Positions 1 to 6,277 of a DNA stretch of 16,244 nucleotides are shown in pieces. This DNA comes from Moorella sp. UBA4076 (lineage in GTDB: Bacteria > Bacillota > DSM-521 > Neomoorellales > Neomoorellaceae): NCBI GenBank assembly GCA_002383405.1, contig DFYS01000172.1, forward strand, positions 7,015 to 23,258, read 5' to 3'. Position numbers and translations under genes: made by a program. Under the pieces are notes generated by a model. That model had not been told where the DNA came from, searched no databases, and saw only the letters and a list, made by a program, of their open reading frames with translations. Position 1 is the stretch's first letter. Each line of letters starts with the position of its first letter.

Positions 1-147
1 CGGCGGCATGGGCGTCTATTCTTAAAGCAGCCGTACAGGCGGTGGAGTGCTGCCTCTTGTCTCCCGCCTTCATTGTTATTTATACGACTTTCCAGGAAGG
101 CTTATGCCCGGAAAGGAATTCGTCTTTCGATGTAGAAATTACTCTTT
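1..147 (+). promoter_or_regulatory. dnaE upstream region with a possible sigma-A promoter
   Basis: No gene can be assigned here. In one frame a reading frame ends at base 24 (residues GGMGVYS then stop), which could be the tail of an upstream gene, but it is too short to identify. A weak sigma-A-like pair is visible: TTGTCT at 57-62 and TATACG at 81-86, with 18 bases between. It would give a leader of about 55 nt before dnaE. The stretch just before the dnaE ATG has no clear Shine-Dalgarno sequence. Confidence 0.3.
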
Positions 148-3100
148 ATGAACCAAATGAACTCTTTTGTCCATCTCCACGTCCACAGTGAATACAGCCT
201 CCTGGACGGCGCCGGCCGCATCAAGGACCTGGTCCGCGCTGCCGGGGAGATGGGGATGCCCGCCCTGGCGCTGACGGACCACGGTGTCATGTACGGAGCG
301 GTGGATTTCTACCAGGCCGCCCGGAGCGAGGGCATAAAACCCCTCATCGGCTGCGAGGTTTACGTAGCCCCCCGTTCCCGCCACGACCGGGAGCCGCAGC
401 AGGACGACTACCAGTACCACCTGGTCCTTCTGGCCGCTGATGCTACCGGTTACCGTAACCTCACGGCTCTGGTTTCGGCTGCCTTCCTGGAGGGCTTTTA
501 CTATAAACCCCGCGTGGACCGGGAACTTTTGAGCCGCCACAGCCAGGGACTGATCGCCCTGAGCGCCTGCCTGGCCGGCGAGGTACCGGCCTACCTGCTC
601 AAGAACCGCTATGCGGAGGCCCGCGCCGCGGCCGCCTGGCTGCGCGAGGTCTTCGGCCCGCAGAATTTCTACCTGGAGCTCCAGGACCAGGGCCTGCCGG
701 AGCAGCGACAGCTCAATCGCCAGCTCGTCGACCTGGCCAACGATTTAAAGCTGCCGCTGGTCGCCACCAACGACGTCCATTATATCCGCCAGGACCAGGC
801 CCGCGCCCACGACGTCCTCCTCTGCATCCAGACGGGCAAGACCCTGGATGATCCAGACCGCCTGCGTTTCCCCACCGATCAGTTTTATTTGAAGTCACCC
901 GCCGAGATGGCCGCCCTTTTTGATGAAGTGCCGCCGGCATTAACGAATACCCTGGCCATTGCCGAGCGCTGCCAGTTTGATTTTACCTTCGGCGAGCTGC
1001 ACCTGCCGGACTACCAGCTGCCGGCCGGCGAGGACGCCGCCGGTTACCTCCGGCGTTTAAGTTACCAGGGCTTGACCCGGCGTTACCCCCATGACGACGG
1101 AACGGCCCGGCGCCGCCTGGAGTACGAGCTGGGCATCATCGAGCAGATGGGTTACCCGGGTTATTTCCTGATTGTCTGGGATATGGTCAACTTCGCCCGC
1201 CGGCGGGGCATCCCGGTGGGTCCGGGACGCGGTTCGGCCGCCGGCAGCCTGGTGGCCTACTGCCTGGGCATAACTAATATTGACCCCCTGCGTTACAACC
1301 TCCTCTTTGAACGCTTCCTGAACCCCGAGCGGGTGAGTATGCCGGATATCGACATGGACTTTTGCTTCGAACGGCGGGAGGAAGTCATCCAGTATGTCCG
1401 GGAAAAATACGGTCAGGATCATGTAGCCCAGATTATTACCTTTGGCACCATGGCCGCCCGCGCCGCTGTCCGTGATGTCGGCCGGGTCTTAAGGATGCCC
1501 CTGGGTGAGGTCGACCGCATCGCCAAAATGGTGCCCCTGGAGCTGGGCATCACCCTGGAGAAGGCCCTGGCCGCCAGCCCGGATTTAAAGGCGAGCTACG
1601 CCGGCAGCCAGGCGGTACGGGAGCTTCTGGATACAGCCCGCGCCCTGGAGGGTATGCCGCGCCACGCCTCTACCCATGCCGCCGGCATCGTCATTACCCG
1701 CGCGCCTCTTAGCCATTACCTGCCCTTACAAAAAGTTAGCGACGCCGTCACCACCCAGTATCCGATGCAGGCGGTGGAGGAGCTGGGGCTGCTCAAGATG
1801 GACCTGCTGGGCCTGCGTACCCTGACGGTCATCGGCCACGCCTGCGAGGCTATCAGCCGTAATTATGGCCGGGAGGTGGATCTGGAGAACCTGCCCCTGG
1901 ACGATGCCCCTACCTACCAGCTGCTGGCCAGCGGCGAGACCAGCGGCATCTTTCAGCTGGAAAGCCGGGGAATGCGGGCCATCTTGCGGGAGTTAAAACC
2001 GGAACGCTTTGAGGACATTATCGCCCTGGTGGCCCTCTACCGGCCCGGGCCCCTGGGCAGCGGTATGGTTGAGGATTTCATCGCGCGCAAACATGGCAGC
2101 AAGCCCATTACCTACCTGCACCCCGACCTGGAGCCGATTCTCAAGGATACCTACGGGGTCATCCTCTACCAGGAGCAGGTCATGCGCATTGCCAGCGAGC
2201 TGGCCGGTTTTACCCTGGGCCAGGCCGACCTCCTGCGCCGGGCGATGGGGAAGAAGAAACCCGAGGTCCTGGCGGCCCAGCGGCAGCGCTTCCTGACTGG
2301 GACCGGGACAAAAGGCATTCCTGTGGAAGCAGCGCAGAAGATTTTTGACCTCATGGAGTATTTTGCCGGCTATGGTTTCAATGCCAGCCATTCGGCGGCG
2401 TATGCGCTGGTGGCCTACCAGACGGCCTATCTCAAGGCTCATTACCCGGCGGAGCTGCTGGGTGCCCTGCTGTCCAGCGTCGCCGAGCACCTGGATAAAA
2501 TGGCGCCCTACCTGGCTGAGTGCCAGCGTCTGGGGCTTAAAGTCCTGCCGCCCGATGTCAATGAATCAGGGTTGGATTTCACCGTTAGCGGCGACCATAT
2601 CCGCTTTGGGCTGGCGGCCGTAAAGAACGTCGGCCGCGCTGCTGTGGAGGCTGTCATCGCCGCCCGCGCGAGCGGGGGTCCCTACACCTCCCTTCTGGAT
2701 TTCTGCCGCCGCGCGGATGCCCGTCTGGCCAATAAAAGGGTAGTGGAAAGCCTGATCCGCTGCGGCGCTTTTAACTCCCTGCACCCCAACCGGCGGCAGC
2801 TGCTGCTTGCTTTAGATGACTGCCTGGAGGCGGCGGCGCGACATCAGGAGGACCGCCGCAGCGGCCAGGTGTCTCTGCTGGATATGGTATCGGAGGAGAT
2901 CAAGGCGCCGTCCCTGCCGCCGGTCGCCGATTTTGGCCGCGCTGATATCCTGGCTATGGAGAGGGAGCTGCTGGGCTTCTATTTGAGCGGGCACCCTCTG
3001 GAGCCTTATACCGCCGCCCTGCGGCAAATTGTCACCCATTCCCTGGATGAGCTGGGCGAAATACCCGACGGCAGCCGGGTGGTGGTCGGCGGCGTGGTAA

Positions 3101-3717
3101 GCAGCATGCGCCAGCTGGTCACCCGTCGCGGCGAACCGATGGCCGTCCTTATCCTGGAGGATTTTCGCGGTCAGGTGGAGGCCGTCCTTTTTCCCCGCGT
3201 CTACAGCCAGGGGCGGGCCTGGCTGGCCCCCGACCTGGCGGTGGTTATCGAGGGTCACATCGATAAACAGGAGGAAGGGGTCCAGGTTCTGGCCGACCGG
3301 GTGCAGCGCCTGGAGACCAACGCGGGGGCAGGCCGAGCAGTTAAGGGGGAGGCCGGTGGGGCTGCCGGGGAGACGGGCAAACAGGACATCAAGCCGGCCC
3401 TGCTTCCAGGGCCTTCTACCTCAGCTCCGGCCGGGACCGCCGCCGGCAGGGGGCAGGGCCCCGGCAGGCGCCTGTACCTGAAGTTAAGCGATACTGCTCA
3501 GCGGGACACCCTGCAGGAAATACTGGCTTCCTCACCCGGCGACTGCCCGGTTTATCTGCACCTGGCCGGAACAGGAAAGACCATTGTCCTCCATCGCCGG
3601 CTGTGGGTGGAACCGGCTCCGGCCTTACTGGTGAGTTTGGCGCACCTTTTAGGTGGGCAAGATAGAGTTAAACTGGTAGACGCCTGTACCGCCGGCGCGG
3701 CACCAGTAGAAGGATGA
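148..3717 (+). CDS. dnaE: DNA polymerase III alpha subunit (DnaE type)
   Basis: This is a replicative C-family DNA polymerase that adds deoxynucleotides to the primer end at the fork. The protein has 1189 residues, within the usual DnaE range. The N-terminal PHP domain shows HLHVHSEYS (His11, His13) and TDHG (Asp44, His45). The polymerase core shows GPGRGSAAGS at 358-367, PDIDMDF at 399-405 (catalytic Asp400 and Asp402) and KMDLLGL with the third catalytic Asp552. A helix-hairpin-helix region lies near 818-850 and an OB fold near 975-1050. A Gly/Ala/Pro-rich linker at about 1060-1112 leads to a short C-terminal domain. The ATG at 148 has no good ribosome site and an ATG at 157 is a possible alternative. 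Low-GC relatives carry both PolC and DnaE; which role this one plays cannot be read here. Confidence 0.97.
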   Translation: MNQMNSFVHLHVHSEYSLLDGAGRIKDLVRAAGEMGMPALALTDHGVMYGAVDFYQAARSEGIKPLIGCEVYVAPRSRHDREPQQDDYQYHLVLLAADATGYRNLTALVSAAFLEGFYYKPRVDRELLSRHSQGLIALSACLAGEVPAYLLKNRYAEARAAAAWLREVFGPQNFYLELQDQGLPEQRQLNRQLVDLANDLKLPLVATNDVHYIRQDQARAHDVLLCIQTGKTLDDPDRLRFPTDQFYLKSPAEMAALFDEVPPALTNTLAIAERCQFDFTFGELHLPDYQLPAGEDAAGYLRRLSYQGLTRRYPHDDGTARRRLEYELGIIEQMGYPGYFLIVWDMVNFARRRGIPVGPGRGSAAGSLVAYCLGITNIDPLRYNLLFERFLNPERVSMPDIDMDFCFERREEVIQYVREKYGQDHVAQIITFGTMAARAAVRDVGRVLRMPLGEVDRIAKMVPLELGITLEKALAASPDLKASYAGSQAVRELLDTARALEGMPRHASTHAAGIVITRAPLSHYLPLQKVSDAVTTQYPMQAVEELGLLKMDLLGLRTLTVIGHACEAISRNYGREVDLENLPLDDAPTYQLLASGETSGIFQLESRGMRAILRELKPERFEDIIALVALYRPGPLGSGMVEDFIARKHGSKPITYLHPDLEPILKDTYGVILYQEQVMRIASELAGFTLGQADLLRRAMGKKKPEVLAAQRQRFLTGTGTKGIPVEAAQKIFDLMEYFAGYGFNASHSAAYALVAYQTAYLKAHYPAELLGALLSSVAEHLDKMAPYLAECQRLGLKVLPPDVNESGLDFTVSGDHIRFGLAAVKNVGRAAVEAVIAARASGGPYTSLLDFCRRADARLANKRVVESLIRCGAFNSLHPNRRQLLLALDDCLEAAARHQEDRRSGQVSLLDMVSEEIKAPSLPPVADFGRADILAMERELLGFYLSGHPLEPYTAALRQIVTHSLDELGEIPDGSRVVVGGVVSSMRQLVTRRGEPMAVLILEDFRGQVEAVLFPRVYSQGRAWLAPDLAVVIEGHIDKQEEGVQVLADRVQRLETNAGAGRAVKGEAGGAAGETGKQDIKPALLPGPSTSAPAGTAAGRGQGPGRRLYLKLSDTAQRDTLQEILASSPGDCPVYLHLAGTGKTIVLHRRLWVEPAPALLVSLAHLLGGQDRVKLVDACTAGAAPVEG

Positions 3718-3724
3718 AAATGAA

Positions 3725-3923
3725 GTATTGTGGGTGTGGTGAGGCAGGTTCCCGGAGGGCGCATTTGCGCTTAGTTCAAGAGAACGAGGCTCCTTTCGGA
3801 TGAGCGCGGCCGCAAGTTTAAAGGCCGAAGGCTTAAGTTTTGGCCGCGCCCGAAGCCGGCCGAGTTCGTACAAGTATAAGGCGAGAAGTGGCGCCTGGAG
3901 GGAACCTGCCTCACCCACAGTAC
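3725..3923 (+). ncRNA. dispersed structured RNA-like element, copy 1
   Basis: This fills most of the dnaE-coaD gap (3718-4037). The closing stem GGTGAGGCAGGTTCCC at 3738-3753 pairs perfectly with 3900-3915. After a left bulge it extends with GTATTGTG at 3725-3732 against 3916-3923, with one wobble. Inside are hairpins GCGC-ATTT-GCGC (3759-3770), GTTC-AAGA-GAAC (3774-3785) and GCTC/GAGC near 3789-3805. A stem GCGCGGCC (3804-3811) with GGCCGCGC (3842-3849) encloses a GGCC-GAA-GGC-type hairpin. GGCG/CGCC (3880-3896) closes a last hairpin. Block 3842-3883 is identical to 9729-9770 and block 3744-3770 to 9631-9657. Differences from copy 2 in the stems keep pairing. No protein gene is associated. 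Strand and RNA status are inferred. The rest of the gap holds only the coaD ribosome site. Confidence 0.6.
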
Positions 3924-4037
3924 AACGCTATTTCTATGGTGGTCCCCGAAAAAACACATATTTTTGTCGTTCCCGGCAGGAATATCAAAACAGGAGTGGA
4001 ATTAGCTTAAATAAGAAGGCCAGGGGGTGAGGTTTAA

Positions 4038-4520
4038 GTGCAGGTGGCTGTATATCCAGGAACCTTCGACCCGATTACCAACGGTCACCTGGATATCGTC
4101 CGTCGAGCTGCCGATATCTTTACCAGGGTAGTGGTGGGGGTCGCTGCTGACAATTATAAAGAAACGCTCTTTTCTCTGGAAGAACGGGTTAAATTAATCC
4201 GAACCGTTACCAGGGATATTGAGGGCGTGATAGTCAAACCCTTTTCCGGTCTTTTGGTGGATTTCGCCCGTCAGGAAGGAGCTATAGCTATTATCAGGGG
4301 CTTAAGGGCTGTTTCCGATTTTGAGTACGAGTTTCAGATGTCCATCATGAATAAAAAGCTGGCCGGTAACATCGAAACCATTTTTTTGATGACCGCCACC
4401 GAATATTCCTTTATTAGCTCCAGTATTATCCGCCAGGTGGCCTCCATGGGAGGCTGCATCCGCGGCCTGGTCGCGCCGGAAGTAGAGCAGGCCCTTTTAC
4501 AACGCTACGGGTTTTTGTAG
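4038..4520 (+). CDS. coaD: phosphopantetheine adenylyltransferase
   Basis: This enzyme transfers AMP from ATP to 4'-phosphopantetheine to give dephospho-CoA, the penultimate step of coenzyme A synthesis in the cytoplasm. The protein has 160 residues, the standard size. The N-terminal YPGTFDPITNGHLDI (6-20) carries the nucleotidyltransferase T/HxGH-type signature with His17. IIRGLR (86-91) and the ISSSIIR block (126-132) are the other conserved active-site segments. The start is GTG at 4038, preceded by GGGGGTGAGG at a suitable distance; no ATG near it fits as well. It follows dnaE after the structured element and is not tightly coupled to it. In many relatives the gene sits beside rsmD, which is not seen here. 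Confidence 0.96.
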   Translation: MQVAVYPGTFDPITNGHLDIVRRAADIFTRVVVGVAADNYKETLFSLEERVKLIRTVTRDIEGVIVKPFSGLLVDFARQEGAIAIIRGLRAVSDFEYEFQMSIMNKKLAGNIETIFLMTATEYSFISSSIIRQVASMGGCIRGLVAPEVEQALLQRYGFL

Positions 4521-4568
4521 CCGGCCTGCTTCACAATAAAGCAGCATGCTGATCCGGCAGAACGCCAT

Positions 4569-4597
4569 TTGAGGAATCGCTCATGACAGCATGTTAT
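4569..4597 (+). promoter_or_regulatory. possible sigma-A promoter upstream of mtrB
   Basis: TTGAGG at 4569-4574 and TGTTAT at 4592-4597 are 17 bases apart, each matching 4 of 6 consensus bases. The start would fall near 4604 and place the hairpin and pyrimidine element (4633-4706) in the mtrB leader. This is a pattern match only. Confidence 0.3.
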
Positions 4598-4632
4598 TGC
4601 CAACAAACGGGAGAAATGAGAGTTAAGCAGGC

Positions 4633-4706
4633 TTAAATCAGAAACTGGCATCGCCAGTTTCAACAAGTCTCTTACCTTTCACCTCACCCATCACCTATTT
4701 CATTTC
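4633..4706 (+). repeat. hairpin plus pyrimidine-tail element, copy A
   Basis: AATCA is followed by a 9-bp hairpin: GAAACTGGC (4641-4649), loop ATC, GCCAGTTTC (4653-4661). A C/T-rich tail with loosely repeated TTACC/TCACC units follows to about 4706. The mtrB ribosome site and start follow at once. It is related to copies B (8051-8122) and C (15150-15219, minus strand). Stem pairs that differ between copies remain paired. Confidence 0.7.
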
Positions 4707-4720
4707 AGGGAGGTGCAGGT

Positions 4721-4978
4721 ATGGAAGAGAAGGACAGTGTTACCAGTGCTGATTATATCGCCATTAAAGCCCTGGAGAACGGGGTAACGATTATCGGCCT
4801 GACCCGGGGCAAGGACACCAAGTTTCATCACTCTGAGAAACTGGATAAAGGGGAAGTCATGATCGCCCAGTTTACCGAGCATACCTCGGCCATGAAGATT
4901 CGCGGCCGCGCCCTGGTAATAACGAGATATGGAAGTATAGAAGCCGGGGCTGATGTTCAGGCGATAGACAGAGGTTAA
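4721..4978 (+). CDS. mtrB: TRAP, trp RNA-binding attenuation protein
   Basis: TRAP forms an 11-subunit ring that, when loaded with tryptophan, binds a series of GAG/UAG triplets in RNA. In Bacillus it terminates or silences trp operon and tryptophan-transport transcripts. The protein has 85 residues against about 75 in Bacillus, with a slightly longer C-terminus. The core is nearly identical to the Bacillus protein from memory: GLTRGKDTKFHHSEKLDKGE at 26-45 and AQFTEHTSAMKIRG at 49-62. The RNA-binding Lys-Lys-Arg set corresponds to Lys40, Lys59 and Arg61. The ATG at 4721 has GGGAGGTG at 4708-4715. No trp gene is in the window. It precedes a small gene and pfkA in the same direction. Confidence 0.95.
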   Translation: MEEKDSVTSADYIAIKALENGVTIIGLTRGKDTKFHHSEKLDKGEVMIAQFTEHTSAMKIRGRALVITRYGSIEAGADVQAIDRG

Positions 4979-5053
4979 CAGGCATGCGACTGCAGCAGTA
5001 GCTTCATATATAGAAACCGGGGTTGGCCTGTGGCGGCCCTGTTAATAACTGGA

Positions 5054-5077
5054 TAGAGGAGTATAGAAGCTGGGGAG
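5054..5077 (+). promoter_or_regulatory. cluster of TAG/GAG triplets, possible TRAP contact site
   Basis: TAG (5054), GAG (5059), TAG (5064), AAG (5067) and GAG (5075) lie within 24 bases, the first three each separated by two bases. They overlap the ribosome-binding region of the small gene at 5086. Further triplets lie upstream at 4965, 4971, 4999 and 5011. Known TRAP sites have about 9-11 triplets, so this is short for a full site and may be chance. Confidence 0.2.
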
Positions 5078-5085
5078 TGAACGGC

Positions 5086-5286
5086 ATGTGGACCGTGATA
5101 TATATTGCGGCCAACCGTAAGCTGGCCTTGCACCTGAAGAAGGCTTTAACGCGGGAGGGGATTATGGTAACCCTGCGGCCCGTCGGCACCTGTCAGATGG
5201 AGGAGCTGGCTGGGTATGAGCTCCTGGTCCCGGAGTCAGAAGCTGAAGACGCTAACGAAGTGTTGACTGCGACCCTGGCACGTTAA
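5086..5286 (+). CDS. small conserved-looking protein of unknown function
   Basis: The protein has 66 residues and I cannot assign a function. It begins MWTVIYIAANRKLA and continues with a helix rich in Lys and Leu, the segment GIMVTLRPVG (about 26-35) and a C-terminal block LLVPESEAEDANEVL. The alternating strand-helix-strand-helix pattern resembles small alpha/beta proteins such as the DUF2007 type, but this is only an impression. The ATG at 5086 has GGGGAG at 5072-5077 upstream. A longer frame begins at 5023, and a GTG at 5077 is also possible. It lies 107 bases after mtrB and 20 before pfkA, which suggests co-transcription with pfkA. Confidence 0.75.
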   Translation: MWTVIYIAANRKLALHLKKALTREGIMVTLRPVGTCQMEELAGYELLVPESEAEDANEVLTATLAR

Positions 5287-5306
5287 GGAAAGCAGGAGGT
5301 ATTTAT

Positions 5307-6266
5307 TTGCGGACGATCGGAGTTTTGACCAGCGGCGGCGATGCCCCGGGGATGAATGCCGCCATCAGGGCGGTGGTCCGCCAGGCTGCCGCCCTCAATA
5401 CGGAGGTTATCGGCATTGCCCGCGGGTACGCCGGCTTAATCCAGGGGGACTTCCGCCGCCTCAACACCAGCACGGTGGGCGGGATTATCCACCGGGGCGG
5501 TACCATTCTATTAACCGCCCGTTCGGAAGAATTCCGCACCGAAGCCGGCCGCGCCATTGCCGTGGACAACCTGCGGCGGGAAGGCATTGAGGGCCTGGTG
5601 GTTATCGGCGGCGACGGTTCTTTCCATGGCGCCGTCCATCTGGCTAAAAAGGGGATACCGGCAATCGGCATCCCGGGGACTATCGATAATGACCTGGCCG
5701 GTATCGACTACACCATCGGCTTTGATACAGCTGTCAATACTGCAGTGGAGGCCATCAGCCGCATCCGCGATACGGCTACTTCCCACGAGCGTGTTTTTAT
5801 TATTGAAGTTATGGGGCGCCATTGCGGGCAGATCGCCCTGACATCCGGTATCGCCGGCGGGGCGGAATCCATACTCGTCCCGGAGTATCCTGTCGACTAC
5901 GACCAGGTAGTTGAACGCCTGGAACGGGGCCGCCACCGGGGCAAGCTGCACAGTGTCATCGTCCTGGCGGAGGGAGTGGGCAGCGCCCTCAATGTCAGCC
6001 AGGAAATCGCCAGGCGAAGCAAACTGGAAAGCCGGGTTACTATTCTCGGCCATATCCAGCGCGGGGGAGCGCCGACCGCCTTTGACTGCCTGCTGGCCAG
6101 CCGCCTGGGGGCCAGGGCGGTGGAACTGCTGCTTGCCGGTGCCAGCAGCCGCATGGTGGGTACCGCCGCCAGCCAGCTGGTGGATTGGGACCTGGAAACA
6201 ATCCTCAAGGAAAAGAAGTCCATTGACCCTGATTTATACCGTCTGGCCGAAGTACTGGCCCTGTAG
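5307..6266 (+). CDS. pfkA: ATP-dependent 6-phosphofructokinase
   Basis: This enzyme phosphorylates fructose 6-phosphate to fructose 1,6-bisphosphate, the committed step of glycolysis. The protein has 319 residues and aligns without gaps to the E. coli numbering. GGDGS at 101-105 and PGTIDND at 123-129 (catalytic Asp127) carry Gly104 and Gly124, the residues of ATP users; pyrophosphate users have Asp and Lys there. The substrate residues Arg162, Arg243 and His249 are present. Of the allosteric-site residues, Arg21, Arg25, Arg154, Glu187, Arg211 and Lys213 are kept, but the position of E. coli Arg54 holds Thr. The start is TTG at 5307 behind AGGAGG. pyk begins 11 bases after the stop. Confidence 0.97.
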   Translation: MRTIGVLTSGGDAPGMNAAIRAVVRQAAALNTEVIGIARGYAGLIQGDFRRLNTSTVGGIIHRGGTILLTARSEEFRTEAGRAIAVDNLRREGIEGLVVIGGDGSFHGAVHLAKKGIPAIGIPGTIDNDLAGIDYTIGFDTAVNTAVEAISRIRDTATSHERVFIIEVMGRHCGQIALTSGIAGGAESILVPEYPVDYDQVVERLERGRHRGKLHSVIVLAEGVGSALNVSQEIARRSKLESRVTILGHIQRGGAPTAFDCLLASRLGARAVELLLAGASSRMVGTAASQLVDWDLETILKEKKSIDPDLYRLAEVLAL

Positions 6267-6277
6267 GGGAGGCAGCT

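Noticed and set aside
3738..3915. Known riboswitch or T-box, 6S RNA or retron RNA in place of a new element
   Set aside because: No T-box AGGGUGGNACCGCG-type sequence, no cobalamin, glycine or SAM core pattern, no reverse transcriptase nearby, and two dispersed copies do not fit 6S RNA.
3964..3990. TTGTCG with CAGGA motifs before coaD and again near 11535-11570
   Set aside because: The order and spacing differ between the two places, so a shared regulatory site is not supported.
3800..4030. 76-residue frame across copy 1 and the coaD leader
   Set aside because: It runs through the conserved stems of the structured element, has no ribosome site and no similarity I recognise.
4521..4560. Stem GCCGG/CCGGC after coaD as a terminator
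   Set aside because: Long, interrupted loop and no T run after it.
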